Positions 11,901 through 22,003 of a stretch of 64,000 nt of DNA are shown here, piece after piece. A model generated the notes under the pieces. The model did no database searches. It was not told where the DNA came from and saw only the letters and a program-made list of their open reading frames with translations. A program made the position numbers and the translations under genes. The first letter of the stretch is position 1. Each line of letters begins with the position of its first letter. Source of the stretch: Sanderia malayensis (Eukaryota > Cnidaria > Scyphozoa > Semaeostomeae > Pelagiidae); NCBI GenBank assembly GCA_013076295.1, contig RQOL01000855.1, forward strand, positions 992,001 to 1,056,000, written 5' to 3'.

Positions 11901-13688
11901 TCAACTTGAAGCTAAGAATTAGCTAAGAGCTGAGAATTAACCAAAAGTTAAGTATTAACCAGGAGCTAAGAATTAGCCAAAAGCTGAGAACTAACCAAAA
12001 GTTAAGTATTAACCAGGAGCTAAGAATTAGCCAAAAGCTGAGAATTAACCAAAAGTTAAGTATTAACCAGGAGCTAAGAATTAGCTAAAAGCTGAGAATT
12101 AACCAAAAGTTAAGTATTAACCAGGAGCTAAGAATTAGCTAAGAGCTGAGAATTAACCAAAAGTTAAGTATTAACCAGGAGCTAAGAATTAGCCAAGAGC
12201 TGAGAATTAACCAAAAGTTAAGTATTAACAAGGAGCTCTGAAAACAAAACAATTTGCCAAAGACAATGGTCTTGAAAGGTAAACGAAAAAACGACGGCTT
12301 ACCATGTATTCGCAGCCTCCTTCTCGTACCTTCATCGACAGCATTTGGCGAGGCATGCAAGGAGCTGTATGAATCATCATTTGATGATTTCACTTCAGAA
12401 TCTAAAACAGTTGAAAAAATAAACAGTATTCATAAGAACCTAAGAAGTGTGGCTTAAATTTGTAAAAAATCTTGAAAGAATCACTAAACAAAATATTGAA
12501 CTCATAGGATTTAGTTCAGACCATATCTGACTTGGGCTAGGATTACTTTTCCCCAAGATGAATTCACGTTAACTTTTCTAAAGGTATTGCTACGCTATTT
12601 GAAACGAAAAATCTTGTATCACTGCAACTAGATTCAGCAGCAAGATATTTACCTTTATCCTTTGATTTTGAAGATGATTTGCTAACGGAATTGATGAAGG
12701 ATAGTGCTTCTTTATCATCTTTCTTATCATCTGTTGATTCCGACTGTTTTTTGTCTGCCGATAAATCAAAATTGAAAACTGTAACATAAACACTCGCATT
12801 CGTAAACATGTAACAATAGACGCTTCGTAGAGTAATGAAATCCATTTGTTACATTGGATTTACGAGTGATAGCTCAAAACTCTTCGCAAATATGAAATTC
12901 ACAAGATTAATAAAAGCTATACAACGAGAATGTTATATACCATCTTTCAGAATGACAGAAACTTTAATATTTTCATTGAGTTTAGAAAGAGCCTCTTTTT
13001 CTTCAGTTTTACTAGAGGAATCTTTCTTATCATCTAGAAGAGAGGATGATAAACGCAGGTAACAACCCATTCACAATATGATTCAATACACCAGTACTTG
13101 AAAGCATTCGTATGAAAGTCTGGTTAACTTTTTTTGCTATTACCTTTAGTTCCAACTTTCTTTAAATTGGTTGTAAAGCCAGTTAGGCCATGTTCTGAGG
13201 ACAGAAACGAAAATTTTGAAACAACAACGATGATAGCAAAACGCATATAAGCTTCCAGATTGCATGGTCTACTAAAGGCCTACCTTAAATTACACAAATG
13301 TTACCCTACACCTCTGCGGCAAAAGTTATTTTGCTATTATTTGTGGGACCAGCACTTCCTATCATTCCTACAGTCCACAACTTTGTTTGGATTATACCAA
13401 CTTATTTTCAAACACTTTCCCTCCTGGAGTAATATCACTTCGTATCGCATAAACGATGGGTCATATGGACTTCCCGGGAGACACGCGATAATAGATTTCC
13501 AAACGTGATAAGCTACGTGAAGAAGGCATTCCAAATGCAACAACTTCACACAACAAGCGACCATGAATAACGATAAATGGGTAGATACGTCAAAGGCGCT
13601 ACATACCGTCGTGATCTTTGGCATTGACTGCAGAAATATTACAAGCCAAATGCAGTGTAAGGACTGCTATAACATACCACGGCGGCAT
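1..13688 (-). CDS. G1: giant secreted Gly/His-rich modular protein (3' end outside window)
   Basis: Start codon 13,688, preceded by an in-frame TAA. The first exon encodes a signal peptide (MPPWYVIAVLTLHLACNIS...) followed by a probable cleavage at VNA. Exons in transcription order: 13688-13607, 13194-13144, 13033-12941, 12754-12653, 12401-12303, 11882-11820, 11663-11595, 11297-11208, 11087-11013, 10841-10791, 10673-10641, 10504-10475, 10326-9295, 8322-5083, 4810-4463, 4343-4317, 4172-4011, 3918-3802, 2994-2785, 2284-2153, 1973-1839, 1237-about 1010, 731-555, 113-beyond 1. Every complete internal exon is a multiple of three with phase-1 borders, and the frame stays open through all junctions, which is strong internal support. 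About 2,250 codons fall in the window. I recognise no named family. Composition (signal peptide, Gly/His/Asp/Ser repeats, very few Cys) indicates an exported structural protein; role inferred. The exon at 1237 has only a weak donor. Confidence 0.85.
180..440. repeat. AATAAGCCCCC-type short dispersed repeat in G1 intron
   Basis: The intron between the last two G1 exons holds a palindrome around 186-205 (AATAAGCCCCCGGGGGCTT) and three further GGGGGCTTATTCGA or GGGAGGGCTTATTCGG motifs at about 380-437. Similar AATAAGC/TTAAGCCCCC runs occur at about 20,396-20,500, 37,670-37,890 and 45,230-45,400. Confidence 0.5.
3802..4810 (-). CDS. G1 exons 15-18: poly-Gly and Pro-Ala blocks
   Basis: Four exons: 4810-4463 (348 bases), 4343-4317 (27), 4172-4011 (162) and 3918-3802 (117), all phase 1. 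The first opens with an ordinary segment (DGPIKVQLELDPDTMKLLGS), then an AP dipeptide run and poly-Gly. The 27-base exon adds only nine residues (VIIPAMGGG). The 4172 exon is a (GGGGN)n array and the 3918 exon is Gly/Lys followed by Ala-rich. The complementary strand reads as poly-Pro, which is a shadow. Confidence 0.8.
5083..8322 (-). CDS. G1 exon 14: GHGxD pentapeptide and HGGYSDG heptapeptide arrays plus unique C-terminal segment
   Basis: A 3,240-base exon (exactly 1,080 codons), phase 1 at both ends, acceptor at 8323-8324 and donor at 5081-5082. Order in the protein: (a) Gly/Asn/His leader; (b) about 8320 to 7250 ends in an array of GHGID/GHGLD/GHGIY/GHGIN pentapeptides; (c) a unique acidic/His stretch about 7250-6950; (d) an HGGYSDG heptapeptide array about 6900-6600 (roughly a dozen units); (e) a unique stretch, then GLGGG pentapeptides about 6140-6010; (f) about 250 non-repetitive residues (6010-5240) with recurring TPxGxM/TPYG turns and many His; (g) a GGGGDGG/KGG tail. 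GHG pentapeptides are known from histidine-rich squid beak proteins, so this may be convergent material design. That is analogy only, not homology. Confidence 0.88.
8429..9224. mobile_element. PIF/Harbinger-like non-autonomous DNA transposon in G1 intron
   Basis: A 796-bp element with terminal inverted repeats: left GGGCCCATCTACACGAGA, right the reverse complement with one mismatch over 20 bases. It is flanked on both sides by the 3-bp direct repeat TTA (8426-8428 and 9225-9227). A 3-bp TWA target duplication with a GGGCCC-type end is the PIF/Harbinger signature. A second CGTGTAGATGG motif at about 8516 forms a sub-terminal inverted repeat. The minus strand carries a short open stretch (about 9052-8828) starting MAGFRRIA within acidic sequence, perhaps a transposase or Myb-partner relic. 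No full transposase is present. It sits in the intron between the two largest G1 exons. Confidence 0.8.
9295..10326 (-). CDS. G1 exon 13: GHGFGGGG-type repeat block
   Basis: A 1,032-base exon (344 codons) with an acceptor at 10327-10328 and a GTGAGT donor at 9293-9294; phase 1 at both ends. It starts with a short non-repetitive segment (LQINEGNWMHSFGG) and becomes a Gly/His/Phe array of units such as GHGFGGGG, GHGFDGEG and GHGPGGGG, then a GGLGG-rich tail. Long apparent ORFs in other frames (Met/Val-rich, Thr/Ser/His-rich) are by-products of the repeat and are not real. The exon lies directly upstream of the Harbinger-like insertion. Confidence 0.85.
10475..13688 (-). CDS. G1 N-terminal part: signal peptide and eleven small phase-1 exons
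   Basis: Twelve small exons (30 to 102 bases) precede the large glycine-rich exons. After the signal peptide the protein is acidic/Lys-Ser rich (repeated DDKK and KEALS stretches in the exons at 13033 and 12754, which look like duplicates of one another). It then becomes strongly basic (exons at 12401, 11297 and 11087, with RRRLR, KKELSRK and KGKKVRFRDRKG). Cysteines appear only as CVC and CFC pairs (exons 11297 and 10673). RRRLR in exon 12401 would fit a furin-type cleavage site (RxxR). No domain recognised. All introns are phase 1 with good GT-AG ends (several GTAAGT or GTATGT donors). Confidence 0.8.
11908..12237. repeat. 54-bp minisatellite in G1 intron
   Basis: About six tandem copies of a 54-bp unit built from AGCTAAGAATTAGC, AGCTGAGAATTAACC and AAAAGTTAAGTATTAACC, with few differences between copies. 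It lies in the intron between the exons at 12401 and 11882 and starts only about 25 bp upstream of the latter. The unit itself seems to be made of three related 18-bp subunits. Confidence 0.8.
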
Positions 13689-16198
13689 TATACTCAATCG
13701 AGACTTCGTGCAAGAAGTTTATCTACAAGGCAGGAATAAATCGCCAATTAATCATAATATTACAACTCGTTAAAACAAATTGAACTGGTACCACTGAACA
13801 AGACCATCACTGCCTCCAAGTATGATGTAGTAAATTGAATGACCGCGAAAATGCAAACTGCCTTGCAAACAGACTTATGGCTTAATAACAGAAGACAAAG
13901 ATGAAATTGTATCTCTCTCCTAACACCAATGTCAGAGAGACTTTTATTTCGTAAATAAAATCTTTAACGTTTGACTTTTAATTCGCAAATAAATCTTCAT
14001 CTGCGTGATAATCCAGTCCATCCAATAAATCGAATACTTCATACAATATTAATCCACGCAGGCATAGTAATCTGACGCTTTTATCGGCAATAAAATCAAA
14101 CTTCCAGCATACCTGGCAAAATTAAAATTTACATCGGTGCAAAATCTAGCTTCTCCGATTATAACGATAACGACATTCCTGGAGGGAATAGCAATTTGAA
14201 AACCTTTGTATTGTCTTTAGAACGTGTGTGTAGCTTCGTGAAAAAATTGCACTGCAACGGGGATTCTATACGTAATAGATAAAGCATGTCAACAGAAAGT
14301 AAACTTCACTGAACCCTGTGAGTAAGACGTGACCCGTAACAGGTACACGGTACGAAGACAGATTTCAAACCTGCAGCCTAACGATGAAATACACGACTCT
14401 TACCTTGCAAATTCAAGCCAATTAATCGTAGATAGGATTAAAACGATGGGGTTAGCATCGACCTATGTTGCTTGCGGGAGCTTTTCGATAGAAAAGTTGC
14501 ACAAATTGGCGGGGAAACTCGATGCAAGATGCTTGAAAGCGAAAAATAACACTGCCCTGTTTATTTTGACGGTTTGGAGAATCAATCATGCAACATGTAA
14601 ACAAATATTGATGTCCATTGGGCTTCAGTCGCGTAAGATCGTATCAACGTAAATGCAAGGCACACTGATGCAGCAACAATACAAATAGCAAGAGCAGAAA
14701 AGTTTACTGTTACTTCACGCGATGCTTCGATGAGATGCATGGCACGCGCATATAATTCAATTTTTAAAACGTTGCCTTTACAAATCGCTTGCAATCATCT
14801 ACTTACGAGGCCAGTCTGTGTATTATTCAAACCTGCAAGAGAAATAATTGTTATTGACGACATAAACGTAGTATCACAGTGTACAAAGCAGTCATTAGCA
14901 TAGTTTATTGGCAGCAAGCACGCATAGTTCTTGGCTCTGATTAGTGCAACTAGAGTGAAATTAGCTGTTGAAACTCCTCCATGGTTACGCTGAACGAGCT
15001 CCACCTTTGAAACTCGATTAATTTCTTTGGGCGTATCAGACGGGGGGGGGGGCTAAATTGGGGAGGCAAAAATAGGGCGGCTAAATCAGGGAGGCAAAAT
15101 TGGGGAGGCTAAAATAGGGAAGCTAAATAGCGACTTCTCAAGGACGGAGGATTTACTTAACAGTGCGAGCGTAAACAGCACGAGCCAATCATAATGCACA
15201 AGCCTATGCCAAAATACTTGCGTTTAATTTCCCTGGTAGCTACATAAGTGTCTGGAATATGAAAGTTGGGAGGGAATCAAAGAAGAAAGGGGTTTATTAC
15301 AGAAATTCGCGACTTGAGGGGGCCTATGGTGGAGAGAGAGAATATGATAGGAAGAGAAGGATATCTCCTTCCTTAATTCTATATGGGGTTATATAGAGCT
15401 TTTATAGTATTTCCTATCCTGCAATAACAATGCACTGTGAACTCATACCATAGAGTGGGCAAAAGTTAATAGAACATTTTAAGACTATGCACACGAGCCT
15501 TGGTTGTGTTTTGAATTAATTAAAATTATTTAATCAATCATATTCAATCAGTATTCAAAGTAAAGTGCGATGAAGTCCACTGCCATGCCATGCAACGCAG
15601 TGGAGTACAGTACAGGACATGAACACCGTATCGTTAAGTACAGCATAGTAAAACGCAGTGAAAAGCAAAGCATCACGGGGATTACAACTAACTATTAGCA
15701 GCACACTGTTCTCAGCGAGGAGGCGATCTAATGAGTCTGGTGGACAAACCCAATGATCAACTAATCAGCGTTGAGCAATCTCGCCGAGTAGCTGAAAACA
15801 TTCACACACGTAGCTACCCATAGCGCTTGTCACATAGTGGCGTATTTATTGATAAAGTATAAATTACAGCGATATTCCAATGCACTTGAATGGTACTTGT
15901 TATTCAGTTTGTATGTTGGAGAATCAATAGGTTACCCATTACCTAGAATAGGTGGTCATTATGAATAATTTATCGAAGATCAAACGTTGGTAGAGATCAA
16001 TATTGAGCCGGTTTGATTCTTGCTAGAACTTTTGCGAACGTCTGGATAAATTAAGGAAAATTCGATAAAAATAGCGTCAACTGAAAGCAAGAATATTGGC
16101 AGAGAGAATAATTTTTGTCCTGACTAATTTAGGAAGGAAATCGCAAATCAACGTAAAGCAATGCTACAAAGTAGCAAGGAAATTAGAGCGAATAAAGC
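13689..16198. other. Divergent intergenic region between G1 and G2
   Basis: 2.5 kb between the start codons of two divergently transcribed secreted-protein genes, so it probably holds both promoters. No gene supported. Short open frames at 14,329-14,652 and 14,582-15,004 have no coding character. A G-rich direct repeat lies at 15,042-15,130. Confidence 0.6.
15042..15130. repeat. G-rich short tandem repeat (GGGAGGCTAAAAT-like)
   Basis: A run of ten G followed by about six imperfect copies of GGGAGGCAAAATT/GGGAGGCTAAAATA. Guanine tracts at regular spacing could form a quadruplex; no further function seen. Confidence 0.6.
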
Positions 16199-19100
16199 AT
16201 GAAGCTCTATTGTAATATTATTTTGCTGTTTCTGGCGGGTTTATCACACGTGTATTCTGTAGCAAAAACAAGAAAGCCTATCGCACAAAAGCAGAATACA
16301 GCCGGTCATTCAGTAGCAGGAAATTCCAAGGCCTTAGGCCACCAAGATAAACAACAATACACAGCAAAACTTGCTTTGAAAGCCAGCAATCAGAAGAAAG
16401 CGTCGAGTCTTCCCGTCAATCAGAACCCGAAGAGATGGATCCCAAAAGTGGCATCCGGTACGAAAGTATCATCCGGAAAAAAGCCGGTTAAATACGTTGC
16501 AAGGATGGTGGACAATAAGAAGCGATGGATGCCGGAATTCGCTGAATTTTCCAATGACATGGAAAGCAGTATGATGTACGATACGGGATATGCAGGCGGT
16601 GGAGGCGGAGACGCTGAGCAGTCGCAACAATCATCATTTCGGTCACAGCCTGCGTCTCAAGACATAACGCCCCCGGAACAAAACTATCTGACGCCGACGG
16701 CGGATGAGCCAACCTTTCCAAATGGAGCAGCGGTGGGTCGAGTGGTAAACAATCAGTATCAACAAGGCCTTCCTAATGACATAGAATCGTTCACTAAGGA
16801 TGTATCAGGGGGGATTCCAGGTGACAATACGGACCTGAGTTCGCTGGAGAACTACCCGGACTCTGGGTTTATGAATTCAAAATTTCAAGATGGCGATTAC
16901 TTGGGCAATTCGTTGCAAGAAACCAAACCGCAACAACAACCAAATCTTTACGACAGCTTCACGTATGATTCCGCATTGACACAGGGCCTAAATGATCCTG
17001 GCAGTTTGATAATGAAAGCACAACAGAATGCAGGTAAAGGTGGGACAGATACAAAGGCACCTGCGTCAGCATCAAAAACAGAACAAGCAGCAACGAAGGA
17101 GGCCAATGCGCCCGAAAGCAGCGGTAACAATAAAGTGGACGAAAAGGAGGCTGTTGGACAGAGCAGTAAACCTGCAAAGAATGGGAAAGGAAGCAAGGGA
17201 AAACAAGTGAACGGGAAAGAGAAAAACGAGGTTGAAAATGATAAAAGTAGCGATGCAGAGGAGAGTAAGAATGTGAAAGAGGCTAAAACTGAAAAAGAGG
17301 AAAAACAGAATGCCAAACCAGTAAAGGTATCGAAAAAGGTGAAGCCTGCTGTGAAAAAAGAAGAAAATAGCGAAGACAGCTCTGAAAATGTTCAAGAGAT
17401 TAAGCAAGGAAATAAACAGAGCCTCACGACAGAAAAGTCGAAGGAAAACATTGCTGATGATTCAAAGCAAAGTGGGGAGGAACTCGGTGTTGGTGGCAGC
17501 AATGACAATCAACCAGAGGATGGAAATAAAGAGCAAGCATCTTCTAGCAAGGAAAAAAATGTAAACAGCAATGAGGAAAGTACAACGCAAGCCATTGAAA
17601 CAAACAATAATGTTGGTAATAAAGTAGAACAGGAAAATAAACAAGCGTCGGGTAAACAAAACAACAATAAAGATATCCAGAATGACATTAGTGAAGAAAA
17701 TCAAGCAATCATTAACAAGCAGATAAACAAAATGAGGATGCATCAAAGTCAGAGCAAAGTTGTTGGAGCTAATGATGCCGATGCACAAAGAATAAAAAAA
17801 CTGAAGCAGAGAATACACGATCAAAAACGACAGAACAAACATCAAGCAAGTGCGGCGGCGAGGCATCAAATATCACCAGACGACAATGATAATCCAATAT
17901 CAGATTTATCAATGGCAGCAAATGTCAGTCCAGTAAAACCGAAACTAGGATTCGCAGCTAGTCAGCTGAGGAAGCAACTAGTCACGAATCTTCGCCACCA
18001 ACTAATGAAGAATGTCGCAGCGGCAATAGCACAACGCAAGACGTCTTCAGCAGGAATAGCAGCGACGGCTACGTCTGACAGCAAAGATGCTGCGAGCGAT
18101 TCAGGATCAACGTCGCCGTCGTCGAATTTAGTGACGAAGACAGGGTCGTTGCAGCAGGAGTATGCAGATTTGCAACAAACAAACAACGGGGGAACAAATG
18201 CGGGATTAAATACGAAGCAAGGTGATGATAGTAAACCAGTGCAAGATACAACTGTTAATGATAACCAAGGAATGATTGCCAGTATGGCATCACAGAATGC
18301 AGATGCTCAGGTGAACGAGGCTGTGGACTCACAAGGCAAAGAGTCTTCTCAAGGCAAAGAGTCCTCACAATGCAAAGAGTCTTCACAAGGCAAAGAGTCT
18401 TCACAAGGCAAAGAGTGTTCTCAAGGCAAATCGGGTGAGCAGGGTCAGGGGTTGGTCTCAACGTTGATGAAGATGGACAAACCGATGCTGATCGAAACGA
18501 TAGTGAAATTGCTGAAGAAAAGCAAAGCAGACAGACAAGCCAAAGCAAAACAGGACGCTGAAAATATGAAGCAACTTTCAAAGGACCCCAGTGAGAACAT
18601 TAACCAATCGTTTCACGGCCAAGAACAAATGACATCAGAAGCAGAGGGTAAGCAAGAGACGCCAATGCAGAATATACAGAACGCGGGGAATCAGGGACCC
18701 GAAGGAAGTCAGGAGAGCCAGTCGAATGCTCCGAAACGGATCGAAGCCGTCGCTCAATTAGACAACACAGGTAAGCAAGCAACACCAATCAGTAATAAGC
18801 AAGTGGATACGAGTGAACCACCAGAACAAGATGAAAATGGACATAGCGAATTCAAAGCCCTTCAAGTAAAAGCCAAGGACGGAACGACTAAGTACAAGTT
18901 TGAGAGAGTGCACAGTTTGGGAAGACAGATTAATCCGGATGATCCATACGCTCAAATCGGATTAGTGGATCCGGGTAACAATGATAAGTCTGCAAAGCAT
19001 CACTCAGAAACCAGCAATCTAAAACAAGATCTCGAGAAGCAGGGAGGTCTAGTTTCAAAGTTTGTATCGACGGATGAAAAGGATGAGGGAGATGCAGTTA

Positions 19101-19756
19101 ATCATGATGATGAGAAACTAACCAAAGCCGGACAACAACTGGTTGAAGCAAGCAATCCCGATCAGCAATCCAATAATCAGGGATCAGTCGCAAGCGAATC
19201 CACAAATCAAAAACCATCTATTCAACAGGAAAACTTGGAACCAGCCGCGGATAATCCTAAATCCGTCAACCAAGCGGGTACCAGCAATACTCAAGATCAG
19301 AGCTCAGACATCAATCCAAGTTCTGATCAGCAAGCCAGTAATAATCCTGAAACGGATAACCAATCCATCCAAACCAAAGAAGAATCCACGAATTCGCAAC
19401 AACAGCAACAACAGCAGCGTCAAATCCAAGAAGAAAAAACAGAAGAATTACCCGATGGAACAAAAGTGGAATCGCAAGTGAGTGCAGATAATCCACACGT
19501 GTTGGCACAACTAAACAGAATATCGGACAGATTGCAGGAGAAAATGGCGGGCCAAGACAACAGCAAACTAAGCCAGAAGATTAACAACAGAGTGCAACAG
19601 AACTTTGCAACTGATATCAACAACAACAACAGCAATGATGACAACAACAACAACATAAATGGTGGCATGCGAGATGATGCGTATGCATCGATTGGTTCTT
19701 TTGATCCCAATGTGAAAAAGAAGGCTGCAATCGTAAAAAAGAAAACAAAAAATTAA
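16199..19756 (+). CDS. G2: secreted, intronless, disordered charged Gln/Lys-rich protein
   Basis: A single open frame of 1,185 codons. The codon just before AAGC-ATG is an in-frame TAA, so the start is well placed. Residues 1-20 form a signal peptide (MKLYCNIILLFLAGLSHVYS). The rest is Ser/Asn/Gln/Lys/Glu/Asp-rich and almost free of hydrophobic segments and Cys: a polyampholytic, disordered protein. Visible motifs: paired KRWIP / KRWMP near residues 80-115; a Lys/Glu block at 300-400; a possible helical stretch about 500-560; six GKESSQ-type hexapeptides near 710-745 (two with Cys); poly-Gln near 1070; and a repeated DDPYAQIGxxDP / DDAYASIGxxDP motif near 920 and the C-terminus. The tail is KKK-rich. 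No family recognised. Location beside G1 and G3 and secretion suggest an extracellular matrix or mineral-associated role (inference). Confidence 0.88.
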   Translation: MKLYCNIILLFLAGLSHVYSVAKTRKPIAQKQNTAGHSVAGNSKALGHQDKQQYTAKLALKASNQKKASSLPVNQNPKRWIPKVASGTKVSSGKKPVKYVARMVDNKKRWMPEFAEFSNDMESSMMYDTGYAGGGGGDAEQSQQSSFRSQPASQDITPPEQNYLTPTADEPTFPNGAAVGRVVNNQYQQGLPNDIESFTKDVSGGIPGDNTDLSSLENYPDSGFMNSKFQDGDYLGNSLQETKPQQQPNLYDSFTYDSALTQGLNDPGSLIMKAQQNAGKGGTDTKAPASASKTEQAATKEANAPESSGNNKVDEKEAVGQSSKPAKNGKGSKGKQVNGKEKNEVENDKSSDAEESKNVKEAKTEKEEKQNAKPVKVSKKVKPAVKKEENSEDSSENVQEIKQGNKQSLTTEKSKENIADDSKQSGEELGVGGSNDNQPEDGNKEQASSSKEKNVNSNEESTTQAIETNNNVGNKVEQENKQASGKQNNNKDIQNDISEENQAIINKQINKMRMHQSQSKVVGANDADAQRIKKLKQRIHDQKRQNKHQASAAARHQISPDDNDNPISDLSMAANVSPVKPKLGFAASQLRKQLVTNLRHQLMKNVAAAIAQRKTSSAGIAATATSDSKDAASDSGSTSPSSNLVTKTGSLQQEYADLQQTNNGGTNAGLNTKQGDDSKPVQDTTVNDNQGMIASMASQNADAQVNEAVDSQGKESSQGKESSQCKESSQGKESSQGKECSQGKSGEQGQGLVSTLMKMDKPMLIETIVKLLKKSKADRQAKAKQDAENMKQLSKDPSENINQSFHGQEQMTSEAEGKQETPMQNIQNAGNQGPEGSQESQSNAPKRIEAVAQLDNTGKQATPISNKQVDTSEPPEQDENGHSEFKALQVKAKDGTTKYKFERVHSLGRQINPDDPYAQIGLVDPGNNDKSAKHHSETSNLKQDLEKQGGLVSKFVSTDEKDEGDAVNHDDEKLTKAGQQLVEASNPDQQSNNQGSVASESTNQKPSIQQENLEPAADNPKSVNQAGTSNTQDQSSDINPSSDQQASNNPETDNQSIQTKEESTNSQQQQQQQRQIQEEKTEELPDGTKVESQVSADNPHVLAQLNRISDRLQEKMAGQDNSKLSQKINNRVQQNFATDINNNNSNDDNNNNINGGMRDDAYASIGSFDPNVKKKAAIVKKKTKN

Positions 19757-22003
19757 TGCTTCAAAAAGAAAATGACCAAAATACACGTTCTAGAAGACAT
19801 TAAATATCACTACTAAAGAGTTCAAACAGCTCAACATCACATGAAGTACTAGACTGAAATTGTCATGCTATAGTATCATAGTCAAATCGCAGGTGTATAT
19901 AAAGCAGAAGGATAAATGACTATAACCAACGTCAATTGAAGATTAAAAATTACTTTGGCACTAACAAGAGAATGTGATAAGAAATGATGGAAGGAATGAG
20001 ACAGTAGTCGGAATTTATGTGTGTCGGACAATCAAGAATCTTAAAGAAATATTCCTCGCAGAATGACGTGATGACTTTCGAGAAACTTCAAAAATATGTC
20101 TAACCATGAGCATTAATGCAATTAAAAAGCCAAACGATGTATTCTATATACAATGTTACTATTCTAAATCTGTCTTTTATATATGAATGACGACTTGAAA
20201 TTTTATAAAGAGACCGAAACTAACTAGCCTTCTTCATTGTAGTTTAATTAAACAAGATGAAAATTGAAAACGTGATATGCTACCGTCCGTGTTTGAGCTT
20301 TGTTTCTTTGCATCACTCGGTGAAAGTGAAACACAGAGATGACATTCCAGAATGGATTCTAAAGACTCCAAGAATTTGAAAACAGCAAAACTCTATTAAG
20401 CCCCCTCTCCATTAAGTCCCCTTGACTACATTATGTGACATAATGACAACATTGCAGTGTGCAAATCCCCCCCAATTGAACTCCACCCCCTCTAACCCAT
20501 CTGAAGCTTCGTCGCCATAGTACCTAATGCTGACATGCGCATAGAATTGCTGAATTCCAGAAGACATACCAGATAAGCACAGTCGAAAAGAAAGAAAACA
20601 CAAACTAATGAGGACTTGAGCAGAAGTGTAGAGGCGTACCAAAAATTGAGGCGCTACAATAGACGGAGCATTTGAGAAGCAAACCCACTGAGAAATTAAA
20701 GCTTATTTTAAGGCCCTAGTAGCCATTGAGCGTAGCAGCCGACACCACCGTCCATCAGGGTGATATCATTACAAGACTGATGACTAACAAGAGGCTTCAA
20801 TAGCTATAGAACCGGCCCAACAGATTCAATAATGTTAAAAACCTCAGTAGAATCAGGAACACCGCTTGTCAAATTGTAGCAGCGTTCGCATTGCCTCTCT
20901 GGCATTAGCGGTTATTGCTTGCAGGTAGGCACAGTTGGGGAAACTAGGTGCAAATGAATTTTCAGACAAATAGGTCATGCGCGGCCGAAGAGCATTCACA
21001 AAGCAGGTGGAAGGATTGCTGGTTTGCACTCCTCTCGGTAAGAGTAGTGATCCCAAGTGGGAATCCCACGCTCCAGTTAGCCTTGTTGCCCGTGTATAAA
21101 CTCTAATGTCTAGAGCTACAGCCAATAAATTACGACAAACAACGCGAAAATCTTTGCTTGGATATACGACTGCAGCCAACTAAAACGCCATTATTTTTTT
21201 CATGTGATGAAGAGTGCTTAAAAGAGAGAGTTACATGGACAGAAATCGCCAGAAATACAGGTATGTGCCAACCAACTTTGTTCACCTGTTCGAATCTATC
21301 TGTAACTCAAAAAATTTACGGTGAAACCCATTGAATAAACTTGTAAACATTTTTCACATAACGTTACACAGACCTTCGTTAGATCCCATCCTTCTCAAAA
21401 CCAACATACTGCAGGATAGTAATTAATGTATATTGGCATAATCTAATGCCGGCATGGTATAACTTAATTTTATAACATAACTGCTGATTTTAAGAAAGGT
21501 CTATGCAGGTATTCAAATGGCCTGAAATTCGTACTTTCAAGAATAACTGCAGTACTGTATCGCGATATATGTACCAAGCAAAATTATAACTTAAAAACAT
21601 ATCATTGCATATTGCTATCCTGAAATACCTGTGAAACAAAAATCTGTTAGCTTCTTTAATTTCTTAAATAAACGTAAATGATACCAGCTGGGTTTTACGT
21701 CAGACCGTTCTACTTCACTCCATTCCGTGCATTTTAACTCAGCCCCAACTAATGCTATTCCATTCCACTCCAATTCGAACTATAACAACGGGTCCTGATC
21801 TCGCAAAAGTCCTGTAGCAAAAATAGAGACACAGAATGTAGTGTGCAGCTTGCCACTCCACCGTGTAGCCCCGACTTTCACTCTTGCCTTCACCAAAGTA
21901 TGCAAGTGGATTGACAAAACCTAGTAACGAAGTTCCTATAGATAATTATCAAACACAACTTTTTATAAGGACATGCTTTATAAGATGAGGTCGCGTCTGA
22001 TGT
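19757..22003. other. Intergenic region between G2 and G3
   Basis: Contains the presumptive G2 3' UTR (ATTAAA at about 20,123) and a C-rich TTAAGCCCCC/TTAAGTCCCC stretch at about 20,396-20,500. Small open frames here (20,412-20,642, 20,853-21,179 on the minus strand) show no recognisable protein. Otherwise nothing seen. Confidence 0.6.
21961..21985 (+). promoter_or_regulatory. Possible TATA box of G3
   Basis: TTTTATAAGG at 21,961 and a second TTTATAAG at about 21,977 lie 20-45 bp upstream of the first possible G3 start codon, a plausible core-promoter position if the 5' UTR is short. Confidence 0.3.

Noticed and set aside
14329..15004. Small frames of 107, 70 and 69 codons between G1 and G2
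   Set aside because: No recognisable motif, no splice partners, ordinary non-coding composition.
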